DNA of 64,000 nt, taken from the NCBI RefSeq assembly GCF_963966145.1, contig NC_091054.1, positions 2,666,001-2,730,000 on the forward strand, in the 5' to 3' direction. A program made the translations under genes and the position numbers. Numbering within the stretch: the first letter of the stretch is position 1; the number at the start of each line of letters is the position of its first letter. The notes under the pieces are model-generated. The model was given only the letters and a program-made list of their open reading frames with translations. It had not been told where the DNA came from and ran no database searches. Shown here in pieces: positions 13,481 to 25,427 of this stretch. The stretch is from Tenebrio molitor. Its lineage: Eukaryota; Arthropoda; Insecta; Coleoptera; Tenebrionidae.

Positions 13481-15238
13481 GCTCCGTTCGTGCCGCTAAA
13501 CAGGTGAGGCCGGCTGAAATTCCGCCCACTTTCGTTCACGCTCTAAACGTGTTCGTTTCGTCCACTCCTCTCCCTCTACAAAAAAGACAGCGGCTGCGTA
13601 AAAGCGAGCTGGACAAAAAGCGGTGCTCTTCGAGACCACGTGCATCAAGAGGCGGAACCAAACCGCCTCTTTCCAGAGTCACTCCGGCATCGGTCTACAA
13701 ATCGACACCGGCCCCGAAGATAGATTCGACAGTTCGACCGCTCTAGAGGGCCGGTAGTAACAAATGGTAACTTCGATAACTCTTTGTTATGTCACAAGGC
13801 GGTTACCTATCTCACGAAACATTACTTGCGAGTCCCAAGAAATTTCAAACTGCCACAAAAACAAAGAATAACACAAGATTACAAAAAAAATCAACTCTAA
13901 TCCTACAACGTTGCCGGTTGTCTTCTCTAAGTAAAATCCAGTGGTGGTTTTTTTAGTTTTGACACGGATAATACGTTGACAGTAAACACATTTTTAATTA
14001 CGAAATTTTCAAATAATACAAGAGAGTTTTTTCGGGGAGCGTATTAAATGGGTTTTACTTGTTTACGGAAACAAATTCAAAGTTCGCAAACTTTGAATTA
14101 GGATTTAATGGAAATTATTAGGTATTAGATTTAATAAAGATCTTTTGGGTTGGCAGTTTGGTATAACAATAGAGAAAAACTTCGCAAATTCCAAGTAGAC
14201 TGCAAACATTTTATTTTTTGTTGGGTTGGTGATATATTTTAATTTTTATGTTGACAAATTCAAATACAAATGTCAAATCAAAAGTCAAATAAAACAAAGC
14301 TGTTATCACGCTTTATTTTCAAAAAGAGTTTTTACTATTAAACAAAATGAAAATTAATTCACGTTGGTGCAATTTGTTTTCACTATTTTTTGTAAACGTT
14401 TATGGCGATTATTCACAAAAATACTTAACTTCCAAAACCCTAACTTAAAAAAAAAATCGAGGTATCAGGCATGCCAATTCATTCAATTTGCTTCCATCGT
14501 TTAGTGACATGGTATTTTGTAAACGTGATTGTGACGTTTTAAAAGCAGTCAACAGGCACCAAAATTTATCTGCTTTATTGGAACATAGATATTTTAACAC
14601 CTCAATCGATATTCGAGTGTCAAAAGAAAAACATCTTTGCGGTAAGTTTTTTCTTTGTCAGTAAAAGTGATTTCTTACAATTTGAAAATTTCGCCCGTTT
14701 TCAAAATTGCATAGCTTAAAAACTGGTCACCTAAATTAACTCATGGTGAGCTACAAATTTGTTAAAAGAAACCCAATATGCATAACATCAAATTCCAAAT
14801 AGAATTAAGTATGTCAATACCTAGCTATTGTTTAAAAAAACTAGTTAAGTTATCTCGTCTAGTTATTAACACTGTCAGTAAATTTTACACAACTATTAAC
14901 CCAAAATTACAAAAAAAAATTAAATACATTTACTAATGTATCTCACTTGAGCTCATTTTTAAAACATTTTTTTAGTTTAAGTTAGCTATTCAAACATTTT
15001 GCTAGTTACATATTTTATTACGTTATCAGCACAATATGAAGCGTTTTGACATAATTTGGGTAACCAAACATCAATTCAACTGTAGATAACTTATCAAACA
15101 ACTGCAACAACATATTACGGCATTATGACAAAAGTTGAACGAGTTTTTAAAAAGATTTCGTGCTTGTCTTTTTATTACATATTCATTAAATTCATCTTTA
15201 ATGCATTCATTACTTGCGCTGAACTTCACATTCATTAA

Positions 15239-15400
15239 GGGCCAGTTTATAGAAGCGAAATTAAGTTAATTGTAATCAAATGCGAGATTAACTGAACACG
15301 TGATCAGATTGAACCAATCGAAGTTTCGGACTCATGGGTTAATCGCGCATTAAAATGTAATTCGAATTAAATATTTAATTCTCATTCTATAAACTGGCCC
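15239..15400. mobile_element. Short MITE with GGGCCAGTTTATAGAA termini and TAA target duplication
   Basis: The left end GGGCCAGTTTATAGAA is the reverse complement of the right end TTCTATAAACTGGCCC. Both ends are flanked by TAA (15236-15238 and 15401-15403), consistent with a Harbinger/PIF-type 3-bp duplication. It has no coding capacity (162 bp). Confidence 0.85.
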
Positions 15401-15518
15401 TAAGTCTGATTAACTTCTATTTTAAGGTTAATCAATAATCGCACCACAAATTAATTAAGTATGAGTAGATATATAAAATTAAAAGCAAAAGTGTATCAAA
15501 CATTTAAGAATACTCACA

Positions 15519-15770
15519 ATGACTAATCTATATTTATTGTTGTGCACTTTTAGTCAATTGTTTCCACTACGGTTTGTTTTTGTTAATGTCCAAGTTGCCA
15601 ATGATGTCTTGAATCAAGTGTTGATCAACATCAGATGTTTTAGTTTTCTGATATTCGCAAGTCTCAATCAAAGGTACTTTTTATGTTCGGTTGGTTTCGA
15701 TCTACGAGATATGCTTTTACGAGTGGCGATTTATAAAAATAGCATGGGCTTGTGTAAACATGGCAGATAA
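15519..15770 (+). CDS. Possible small secreted peptide ORF (weak)
   Basis: An 83-codon ORF that begins with a signal-peptide-like hydrophobic start (MTNLYLLLCTFSQLFPL). A TATA-like motif GATATATAAAA lies about 50 bp upstream of the ATG, the usual layout of compact insect promoters. There is no family resemblance and the rest of the ORF is unremarkable; it may be chance or only a first exon. Confidence 0.15.
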   Translation: MTNLYLLLCTFSQLFPLRFVFVNVQVANDVLNQVLINIRCFSFLIFASLNQRYFLCSVGFDLRDMLLRVAIYKNSMGLCKHGR

Positions 15771-16241
15771 TTTCCTTATTTTATTGGGCAAAAGATTATG
15801 AACCATATGGTAAAGGAATGGGTGAACTGTAAAAGCAAACAAAGCGCTTAGTATCAAGGTTATATTTAATTTGTTGTATTATACCTAGTCATAATTATAA
15901 TATTATGTACTTTCGGTTCCATGCGTTTCGATAGTTCTCGTGAGGGCGCCACCGTCAATGTGACACGCAACACCGACCTTGATGGCTAACATTTACATTT
16001 TTTTCTATATTTGACAAATTTAAATAAAACCACATCAAGCAATACATTTTTATTAATGTGAAAGGTACAAAAGTAAAACACTTTTATTATCACATACGAG
16101 TAATAAAATTTAACTCTGTGTACAGCCTATCAGATTTTTTTCAACAACGTCAAGTAAAACATTAACACATCAACATTTTAATCAAATCATCGATATGTTC
16201 GAATTGAACTAAAGAAACAGAAGAATGAACAAACAACGAAC

Positions 16242-19200
16242 TTAATGACGCCCATTTTGGATTTTGATCTTTTTCTTGTGCGGCTCGCAGTCCACGTCCT
16301 CCCCCATCAAAAACGGCACTTTCCCTTCGAGTAACATGTTGGAATCTGGCGGGAGCCCTATGCACGCTTTCATCACATTCTCAATGCAAGCTCTTTGTCT
16401 GAAGAGGGCGTTGACCACCGGAGTGCCTGGAGGCACCAGGGGTGCTTTGCACAGATAACTCAAAAGAGAAAGGACGCTGTGGAAACCGACAAACTCTCTG
16501 TCGCTGTCACCTTGCCTCTTCATCTGGATCCTGGAGCACAGCTCGGCCAGGATGATCAGGTCCAGGATGATCGGTGTGGCCAGGAGGGAATCCTCGCAAG
16601 TGTTGTGGACCACGATGGTGTTGACCCCTCCCATCATTATCTCTGAAGTGTACTCGTCCAGGGCACGCTTGGAGTCACCTGAGTAAAAAAAAATTTGAAG
16701 GCAAGTTCCGAGACAAGCGCGCATCGAGTCTACTCACCGACGTACGGTACGTATTTGATTACGACCACGTGATCCGGTTTTTCCCCTGGTTTGTACAAAA
16801 TCTCGTTAGAGTGGACCACGTCGTCGACGACGTTACTCTTGGATATCTTTAAATGAAAACATCGCATTACAAGATTTCGCTGCGCGATTCTTTGCGTTTA
16901 CCTCTTTCGATCGAAACTGTTTCGGTGCAGAGAGATTCTTCCCGTCATTGTTGCCCAGATGGTTATAACTGACAATACTGGTCGGTTTGATGCCGGCGCT
17001 GACCAAGAAATCCACCAAGACGCTCTTGATTTTGGTCTGGCCCGATTTGAAATCGTCCCCGGCGATGAAAACGTTACACTTGTCGGCCATCTCGAGTATC
17101 CCTGGTACGAAGGTGTTCTGGGGGGATCCGTTGAGGTAGGTGCATTTCATGGAAATAGCGGCGTAGGCGAAGAGGGTCGACGGGGAGATTTCAGGGTGGT
17201 TCGAGGAAATCGCGAGTTTCAGGTTGGCGTAAGTGTCGTTGACGCCTTCCAGGACGTCGCAGAAGCGTTCCGTGTTCGCAGTCCACAGGATTATGACGTC
17301 GTCCACGTTGGATTTCTTTTTGAAGTTTTCGATGTCTTTGCAGAGTTGCTGGATCTGCTCCAGTTTGGTTCCTTTGATTACGTTATTGGCGCGGCTGGCC
17401 TGAAATTCACATATTCGCATTCGAATATTACACAATATCGAGTGATCAAAAAGAAAAAAGTCAAGAGTGCTACCTCGTCTTTTGTTTTATCGGAAAAGTT
17501 CGTCTTAGATTGACTCATACGCAAATGTATACGGAGTGCAATTTTATAAATCTGAAAACTTTCTTAAACAGGAATCGTAAAAACTGAATGTTTTTATTTC
17601 CTTCGTATTGAACTTGATGAATACAATAGTGTCACTTTCGTTTTTTTTTTTTTTTATTACTGCTGTTTTTCTTGAATGTCATGAGAAGTTACAATTGCGC
17701 TTCATGAATAAAAAGGTTTCACTTTCGTTTGTTTTTTGTTACTTCCTTGTTTTTTTTTCTTTATTAAATGTAGTTAGATTAAATTCATTCCATAGATTAG
17801 ATTAATTTTTAAAACCCTTCAGAATTTGTTTTCGAAAAGACATTATTTAGAAAAATTGTAGTAGATGAATCCTATTACCAGTCAAAATAAATGCATTTTT
17901 TTCTGTTACACCCTGTATATGCAATGTACAGTTGTTTTATTGGTTGCCTACCTCTCGAAAAATCTATAAAAACTGAATTAATCATCAATAATAATTAATG
18001 ATTTATCTTCAATAACGGTAAAACTCATTTTATTCCTTATTCTTGGATAATTGTTGCTTTGTTGCTTACAATTACAGAAAACGTCTATAAACATTGCCGA
18101 AATCGAAAAATTATTTTCTAGGTTAACAAGAACACATCATTGACGTTTCTTTGACATTACCGCGAAAAATCTATCAGTGGCATCGCGTTTGGCAATAATT
18201 TGCTCCATTAACATATAATAATAATAATAAAATGCACAATTATAATTCCAACGTCTAAAATTCATGAGGTATGATTTAATATAAAATAGCGTTTGAGACC
18301 ACAAATTGTCTACGCCCATGCTTATTTGCATAGGATTCCGCTACGACATGACCGATAATAATTTGCAACGCCTCCTCTGATTTGTTTTTCTTTTAATCAC
18401 TTTTAGATGTAAAAAGGATTAGCGTCCTGTCAAGAAAACTGCAATCCCTTTGAACATTTAGTTTGATTGTTATTGTTAACAAAGTATTCTCTACAGAAAA
18501 ATTCCGACGGCATGTCTCATGTTAATAGTTGAGGCGTGGGAAGTGATTACAGTTTGTTTTTTCTCGTCGTGAAACAAAAAGTTTTGATTTGAATTTTCTG
18601 CAAAAAACGTTATGTACCGTTTTCCTCGTGATTTCGTTTTCTCTAAATATCAAGAAGCTTAAAAAACACTCACATTATGTGCGATTATGTACAGGGGTTA
18701 TTATAAATATTTCTACCATCTAGTTGGCGTAGCGGCACACCTCAAGTACCGTGCCTTCGAATAAATTTGGAATTAGAGTAGGCTGTGATTTATATTTTTG
18801 TCTATTAACGGTTGGTAATAGACGATTAAACACGTGTATTGTGCTGTCCAAGATCACTGACGTGCCTTTAAAAATTCCATGTTGCCAACTTCATAATAAA
18901 ATCAAAGCCTACTCTAATTCCTTATTTATTTGAAGGCACGGTATAACGCATAACCACCTACGATGTTAAATTTTTTATAATAACCCTGTATATGCATTTT
19001 TTACAATTGATTACCAATGAAAGTAACAATTCTCATAAGCAACAGCCACACCACATTGGCTATACCAGTTCCCGTTCGATCACTGAAGTCAAGCAATGTC
19101 GGGCGCGTCCAGTACTGTGATGGGTGACCACATAGGAACACCGCGTGCTGTTGTTTTTTTATTGCTTTATTGCGAAATTCAAATTTGGTAGCGAAAACAA

Positions 19201-22200
19201 AAGTTGATTTATGTCACAAAAATAAGTGATCACTTATCATTGTCAAAACATGGACGTCGGAATAGGTGGGGGAAAATAGACACAAAAAATAAATAATTAC
19301 TCTAATTTTGCGATTGTATTTCACATCACTATAATTACATCAAAATCAATCTTACTTTCAACTCCAAAGTACCATCTTTTTAGTCTCAAAACACGAGAAT
19401 ATCTATTGATGTTGGAGTAGAAAAAATACTACATTTTTGCTTCAGTGCACGATCATGTTTTATAATGTTTTTGTTCGATACTTCCCTAGAAAGTGAGTCT
19501 GTATCCATAGTTATGTATCAGTGGGTGAAAGTTTCTCTTTCGTTCACTTCACTTTCGCTTATCGTTTTTTGCTCAGTCTTTCACTCACTGGTTTTTATTC
19601 ACTCGTAAACTTTTCCAATTCTTTCTGATAACGTAATTTTGATATTTTAGTCCAAAAATGTGATTTACTTTTATGTACAGTTGGTTGCAAAAAGAAACGG
19701 GAAACGAAAATTTTCCTAATATAAATTTGGTTTTGTCCATTTGTCAATTAATTGTCTACTTGACAATATATATCAAATAACCTATCTCTCGTAAGGTTTC
19801 ACACTATGGAAAAGTTGTAAAAATGTGTCAATTTTATTCTGACAGTTCCCGTTTTTTTTTTGCAACCAACTGTATTTAAAATTTTGAATTACTGACTCAC
19901 TTTCCAAGGAGGGATCGAACAAAACTAAATACAACACTCGAGAGTAAGGCCACTTTCGTTCACTTGAATTGCACGCGAGTGAACGAAAGCTTTGCCTTCC
20001 TCACTCCTACAGTAAATAACTAATTAAATCATCAAATTCATATGCTCCTAAAGGAATTAGGTACTGTTTAGTTTTTTTTTAAGGCGATTTTACAGGAAAA
20101 ATTCCAGTATTAATTGAAGCTGAAGATTTTCGGTCCTACAATATTCGTTCAATACTCCTCATTGATATTATAGTGCATATCAATTGGACGTGCTCTAACG
20201 TGTAAAATTCTTCTGTTTTCATATTCACGAACTTCTATGAAAAAAACTGACACTGACAAGTTATTTCTATGACTTTAATAACTTCTGGTTTTGCCTTTTG
20301 CCACCAAATCTGATTTTACTACCATAAACACAATACGTCATTTTCGTGTGACGTCATACCCCACGTGGCAATTTTTATTTTTGTCCTTATGGGATAGTAA
20401 TGTTTTTCTGTGTTTATAGTTCATGTGAACGATACATTTTCACTATACATTTTCTCTAATGTTAAAGACAACGGAAAATGTTTTTGTGAATATTTCGGTG
20501 CGTGTTAAGTGGAAATATCGTAACGATCGAAAAAAATTGAGGAAGCCATTACTATCGCCTATTGCGATTGAAGGTTCTCTCGTGGTTCAGCTGGCAGCGC
20601 TAAATTAAACATTGCTGTATTTGAAAACCCTCAAGTTTCTCTATTAAATAACTAAAAACCAGCAATATTGAAACCAGGGCTGCCAACTCAATGATTGTTT
20701 TTTGGATCGCACGGTAGTTTTAAATTAAGGTGATTTATTCTTATTGTAGTAGCAGAGCATTTCAAAATACATCACTTTTTTGAGGTTATGTTGTTTTCAA
20801 AATAGCAATTTTACACGTTATACTAGGCATTTCTGGTTAAAAAAGTGTCGTAACAAATTGTTACGTTTTATTTTAGTTCAGCAATTTGTCGAAGAATGTG
20901 AATTTTGTGTCTTTTTTTGTTGCATCAACAGAAGCAAGAGAAAAAGCGATAAAAAGTATTTTTCGTTTTCTCGAGTTTGAGATAGAAGAAGCAGAGATAT
21001 TTTTGTGATTATGAAGCAGCGGGAATCTTTGATGCCACAATTATAGGTAATCTAAGCGCAGAAAAAATACAGGGTTATTCTAAATGATTGTAGTCGAAGT
21101 AGGCCATGCCCATGTTATTACGTTTTTGCCGCTTTCATGTGAACTGTCAGTTGTGTCGCTGTCACTGTCATTTTTTAGGTGAAAAGTGCGCTGATGAGGA
21201 TTTTATTTATTTTTGTTAAATTAACGATTGAATCCAGAAATATTGAGTTGTTCTACAATCAATTTTAAAAATATTGAGTTGTTTTGCACCCAATTTAACA
21301 CATCATTTTGATGATTTTTTTATGTGGAGCGGCAACCATAAATTTTACATTCAGTTTTCACGCCTACTTCGACTACAATCATTTAGAATAACCCTGTATA
21401 AAAAATTACTCAGCAAAAATAAAAGAAACATTTTTGGGATAATCCCTAACTGAGAAGATCTTAAGTCTCAACAGCCCTCTCATACCCCGCTAGCAAAAAA
21501 ATTATGCTTAATAACGTCAAATAGTTAGAGCACTTGTTAGGTATATTGGTTTCATAAAACACTCAAAAACACTTTGCCCAGTATCAGCTGTTGGGGATGG
21601 AGTTAATGACGTCTGGTGACGTACTTGAAAAAGTCTTATTTTGACGACTTTCACTTAGTAAAACAATAGTTCTTTTTTATTATTTTATATACGAAAATCG
21701 ACTTCATTATCAGAAGCAAGTACCTCCCATAATACATCAAAACAAACCTGATTAGCGGCGATGAAGTCCTCGTCGTAGATCGAGGGCCTTGGCTTCATGA
21801 GCGCCATCTTCGCCCTCAGCTGCTGCTGCAACCCCGGTTCCAAAACTTGAGCCCGTTCCATCGCCTCTGCCAAATTGGCCGAATTGATGTCCCACCCGTC
21901 AATCACCAAATCATCCGGGTGGACCGTCGGCAACAACTTCCCCAACGGGACGAAGACATCACCTCCAAGCCTGACCGTACTGGCTTGGGTGATGGACCCG
22001 TACCAGTTCGCTTTTTGCACCCCGCGACGCGTAGGCCACGACAACCCTTCCTTGTTGGCCAAAATAGCAGCAGTGAAGGTGCTCCCGTTGTTGCCGCCCC
22101 ATCCAACCAGCATCACCCCTAATCGGGGGACCTTAGTGTGCGTGCGGATCACCAGATGCTCGGTGACGGGGGTGACCTAGAGACACACCAGATGTTACCT

Positions 22201-22574
22201 TGAACTTGGCACAGAACCACGTGGTGGCCGAAATGCGACGCCCTTGAACACAATCGACTCGTTCAATCAAAACCATCGACAAAAATCGAACACGTGGGCG
22301 TGGCCCATCAAAATATTTCCACTTAATATTCTAAAATATTCTAGAAACAGCTGATGTGGAGTATTGATTTTCCGAGCCCGGCTCATCTGGAAAATTCCAC
22401 GCCGGGAAATGATTCACCCGCTCCTTCTCAGGCCCCCGATTGGACTCCGAATTTTGGCTGTCTTACCTCGATCTTGGTCCCCAGCTTTTCCGCTTTGGTG
22501 TACAAGTATTCGTAGTTGGTTTCGATGTGGTTTTCTGCATATTTCACGTTGGGACTGTTGACGACGATGTCCAT
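16242..22574 (-). CDS. Inos: Inositol-3-phosphate synthase (myo-inositol-1-phosphate synthase)
   Basis: Converts glucose-6-phosphate to 1L-myo-inositol-1-phosphate using NAD as internal redox cofactor; first step of inositol synthesis, cytosolic. Five exons in transcription order: 22467-22574, 21748-22176, 16902-17399, 16738-16846, 16242-16678. They join in phase to 526 residues, near the family length. The NAD-binding glycine motif VGWGGNNGST is in exon 2, WTANTERFCDV in exon 3, and the catalytic block SYNHLGNNDGKNLSAPKQF also in exon 3; GDSKRALDEY follows at the exon 4/5 join. The start MDIVVNSPNVKY is the only ATG that supplies the expected N-terminus. The intron 17400-21747 is 4.3 kb and full of repeats, while the intron between exons 3 and 4 is only 55 nt. 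No broken or missing residues seen. Confidence 0.95.
18692..18988. mobile_element. TA-flanked MITE with long internal inverted repeat
   Basis: The ends CAGGGGTTATTATAAA and TTTATAATAACCCTG are complementary and flanked by TA on both sides, as for Tc1/mariner-type insertions. A second inverted repeat lies inside: about 18748-18784 (ACCGTGCCTTCGAATAAA) against 18906-18942, so most of the element can fold into one hairpin. The terminal CAGGGTTATT is shared with the elements at 21070 and 26995. Confidence 0.85.
19040..19153 (+). pseudogene. 5S rRNA-like sequence (5S pseudogene or 5S-headed SINE)
   Basis: About 114 nt match a eukaryotic 5S rRNA along its whole length. GATCACTGAAGTCAAGCAA and TGTCGGGCG correspond to the conserved central part, and GATGGGTGACC and GGAACACCGCGTGCTGTTG to the 3' half. 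A run of T at 19154-19160 would end Pol III transcription. Several helix positions differ from the usual metazoan 5S (TTCCCGTTCGATC, GTCCAGTACTGTGATG), so it is probably a dispersed pseudogene or the head of a 5S-derived SINE. I saw no tail typical of a SINE3. A functional dispersed 5S gene cannot be excluded. Confidence 0.8.
19469..19924. mobile_element. TIR element carrying a nested MITE
   Basis: The left end TTTTGTTCGATACTTCCC...AAAGTGAGTC is the imperfect reverse complement of the right end GACTCACTTTCC...GGGATCGAACAAAA. The whole is about 456 bp, but 195 bp of it is a second element (19678-19872), so the original was about 260 bp. No coding capacity. Confidence 0.7.
19678..19872. mobile_element. 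MITE, CAGTTGGTTGCAAAAAG termini, TA duplication
   Basis: The left CAGTTGGTTGCAAAAAGAAA and right terminal TTTTTTTTTGCAACCAACTG are inverted repeats, flanked by TA at 19676-19677 and 19873-19874, typical of mariner-type MITEs. It sits inside another TIR element and is therefore younger than it. Confidence 0.85.
21070..21396. mobile_element. MITE, CAGGGTTATTCTAAATGATT family, copy 1
   Basis: A perfect terminal inverted repeat of 35 bp (CAGGGTTATTCTAAATGATT and onward to GTAGGC), flanked by TA at 21068-21069 and 21397-21398. A second, more decayed copy is at 26995-27327. Length 327 bp, non-coding. Confidence 0.92.
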
Positions 22575-23311
22575 AATTTTTCTCGGTCAAAACACAAAAA
22601 ACTTCCGAAGAGCAGTTCCCGTTGATTGTTGGTCGCGAATTCGATTATTCGACTGCAAAAGAAAAAACCTGTAGCGTCGAGCTTCCGCAAGCACCGTCGT
22701 TTCAGCGTGTACTGAGAACACGAGTTGTTCAAAGCCCGCGTTGGCTGCACAGCACCGCCGACGGCGCAGTTTATTTTCCAATTTATTGACTCATATGACA
22801 AAATATACAATGTATTTTTGAATTGCAAAAGTAATTTGTGGCTGTCGAATTTTTGGGCAAAGCGTTAATCTCCTGATTCAACGGCCAAAGTCTAATCCCC
22901 GTCTTTATTTGCATAAACGAGACTGCGAAACATAAGCAAATAGTCGTGATATGACACAGTTGAGTCATGTGTGTGTGTCTAAGAGATTTCAAAGAATGGA
23001 ATCACATAAAATATCAGTTATCACTTATCACCCTTCGGGAAGAATGATACGAAACCTGGAATTGTGATAAGAGACACAAACCAGAGATGCTGCAAAGTTG
23101 AAGTTTGGTCTGATTACGAAAAAGTGAACAAATTAGTCACATCAATTTTTATGAAGTTATAAAACTGGCACAGATTAAAGTATTACCTCAAAATAATAAA
23201 GAGTTTAATGATAATGATGATAAAAGAGTTGCTGATACTGAAACAACATAATCATAATTAGAGTGTCTGCAATACCTTACGAAATTGCAGAAAATAATTG
23301 CAAGAAATGTA

Positions 23312-23550
23312 CAGTCGCGAGCAATAAATTTTGGTCGTCAAGGTCATTCTTTGACGCAATCGAAAATGCTCCATTGTAAAACAGTCGTAAATATGTATCA
23401 TAACCTATCATCATGTTGTATGACATTAATTGTCATTTTTTGACACTTTGTTGGCATAGGCATAATCAGGCAGGGAAAATTTTTCAATTTGTGACAATCT
23501 AACCAAATTTTGAAATGACATTGACGACCAAAATTTATAGCTCGTGACAG
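23312..23550. mobile_element. MITE with GCAATAAATTTTGGTCGTCAA-like ends
   Basis: The left end CAGTCGCGAGCAATAAATTT and the right end AAATTTATAGCTCGTGACAG are inverted repeats of about 30 bp with few mismatches. They are flanked by TA at 23310-23311 and 23551-23552. 239 bp, non-coding. Confidence 0.85.
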
Positions 23551-24178
23551 TACGTATTTTCGGGTTAATTATCATTAATAGAAGTTCCTAAGGGAATGCT
23601 GTCAATTTTGCAATATTTTTCTTTTTTTTTTGAAGGAGGGTTCTTAAACCCACTACATAATTAGTTAACTGCTTTTAAGTAAATGACGAAAGCTTTTTAT
23701 GCACTTAATCGGTGTTCAAAATTGGCCGCAATTTTTAATTTATCTACATTGCAGTCTTCGATATAGGCAGACATTAATTACATATTTACATTGATGATGA
23801 CTGACTTTATGAATCTTACGTAATTAGTGGTTCAAATACCCGACGTTTAACTGGTTGTTTCTTTGCACATGTTCAAACTAATTACGAGTAATAAAGTCGA
23901 GGGAATACTGCAAAAGTTGTGTGGTAATTCATTTCTTCTTTTTATATCTAGTGACTTTTAATAATTGAAATTATTTCTGTTCGGTTGGCAACACATTTAC
24001 GACTTTATGTTTGTACACTTGACTAACAAATTCAAATAGAATCTCAACCTAGAAAGCAAATCAACAGACAACTCTGACAAAAGATTAGGCGTACCAATTA
24101 TTCGGGAGTGCCAACCCACTAAATTGGTCTCAATCATTAAAAGAAACCCGGTATAGTAACAAACTGTCTCTGTAAATT

Positions 24179-24676
24179 CTGTGGCGGTCGTGAAAAAGTA
24201 GGTAAGTCAAATAATTTCAAAAATGAGTTAACAATGTTTACACCTTAATAATAAATCATGGAATTAAATAATTCAGATTTTCACAGTTTAAAATTTACTT
24301 ATATTGAAAGCAAGTACAGGTACAGCGTGATCAACAATGACTGAGTCTGTTGGCAATGAAACAATTGAAAATACTGGTGATTTTTGTCCAGTAATTGGCA
24401 CTGACCACGCACTGACCGGATTTTTTAACTTGAGATGACATTAAAAACATTCTTGGTTATGCAGGTTAGGTTTATACTATTACAAAAATTAACCTTCGTT
24501 GGTAAATTTTAAATTTGCCAAATTTCATTGTTACCAACAGACTCAGTCATTCTTGATCACTCCGTAGAAAGAAGTTTCTATTTAATTACAGGATTTTAGG
24601 AATGATGTGGAATTTTGAATCGTTGCCCTGAAAAATTAACATTTTCGACTTACCTACTTTTTCACGACCGCCACAG
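24179..24676. mobile_element. TIR element, CTGTGGCGGTCGTGAAAAAG ends, AATT duplication
   Basis: The ends CTGTGGCGGTCGTGAAAAAG and CTTTTTCACGACCGCCACAG are perfect complements, with the match continuing inward to GTAGGTAAGTC. AATT flanks both ends (24175-24178 and 24677-24680). It contains a separate nested element at 24323-24564, so its own length is about 256 bp. Confidence 0.88.
24323..24564. mobile_element. Nested MITE with ATGACTGAGTCTGTTGG subterminal repeat
   Basis: The left GTGATCAACAATGACTGAGT and the right end reading ACTCAGTCATTCTTGATCAC are inverted repeats, flanked by TA at 24321-24322 and 24565-24566. Lying wholly within the element 24179-24676, it inserted later. Confidence 0.8.
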
Positions 24677-25041
24677 AATTATCTTCATCTACGAGAGTCA
24701 TTTCTCATTTGAAAACTACACGACAATTCATAACAATTGATGTTTTTTTTTAAATTACATGTGTACTTTGATTCTCCTTTGTTTTTGTTCCACCCTAGCC
24801 TTTTTCAGCAAAATAACTATCATTTGATCGAATATTTCTATCCTTTAAAAAGCTATGAAATTATGTTTTTTTTTTAAATTTACGTTGGCAATAAAAGTCA
24901 CATTTTACATCTGACAGTTATGTTAGTAATGCCATTTTTATAGATACAAAAATTCGGAAATAAGGGAAATTCTTCTATGAATGGCATGAATTCGAAAGTA
25001 AATTTCGTTCAGAATTAAACAGTGATTCTGTCAAAATTGTA

Positions 25042-25427
25042 CATATAGTTTATTTTTTAATCAAAGAACCACAACACCGCAATTTACACCCGAAATAGAG
25101 CTGACAACATTGTACACTTTTGACATAGGGTGAAAAATCTCATGATATAAAAATTGAGGTTATTAGAGCGCAGCATGTTAATAAAGTTAATAACAACTAA
25201 TAACAACTAACTTGAGAGATTAATAAATGTCTTCCTTTGTGAGGCATTTTTAATAACACGTTCAAATTTTAGCTGGGAGTTTGCGTATTTTTAAGGACAT
25301 TAAAAATGACACATGTTGGCTGGTATAGCCAATAGATATTATTAAATTCCCTAAATTTAGTAAAATTTTATATTTGCAAACCTAAATCAACAGGTCGTGG
25401 TTCTTTGATTAAAAAATCGACTATGTA
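25042..25427 (+). mobile_element. MITE copy (AATCAAAGAACC family), full length
   Basis: Ends are TTTTTTAATCAAAGAACCAC and GTGGTTCTTTGATTAAAAAA. The body shares long blocks with the copy at 39221-39558, including AATTTACACCC, AACATTGTACACTTTTG and GGTATAGCCAATAGATATTA. Boundaries are approximate. Confidence 0.85.

Larger units (their letters stand above)
12971..16241. other. Intergenic between NDUFS7 and Inos
   Basis: Holds the CCAAT palindrome at 13455-13480, a GC-richer patch to about 13760, a MITE at 15239-15400 and a doubtful small ORF at 15519-15770. The rest is AT-rich with no recognised feature. Confidence 0.5.
17400..21747 (-). other. Repeat-rich Inos intron
   Basis: A 4.3-kb intron holding, in plus order, a TIR element (18692-18988), a 5S-like sequence (19040-19153), a TIR element with a second one nested in it (19469-19924 and 19678-19872), and a further MITE (21070-21396). 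No exon of another gene is recognisable. The ORF at 20780-20980 is dismissed as chance. Confidence 0.75.

Noticed and set aside
16959..17513. 184-codon plus-strand ORF opposite Inos exon 3
   Set aside because: Antisense shadow of a conserved catalytic exon.
18137..18331. Short minus-strand ORF in the Inos intron
   Set aside because: No domain, unremarkable composition and no splice context.
20560..20620. tRNA-like GTGGTTCAGCTGGCAGCGC stretch
   Set aside because: Resembles an A/D-arm by chance; no anticodon arm or T-arm could be folded around it.
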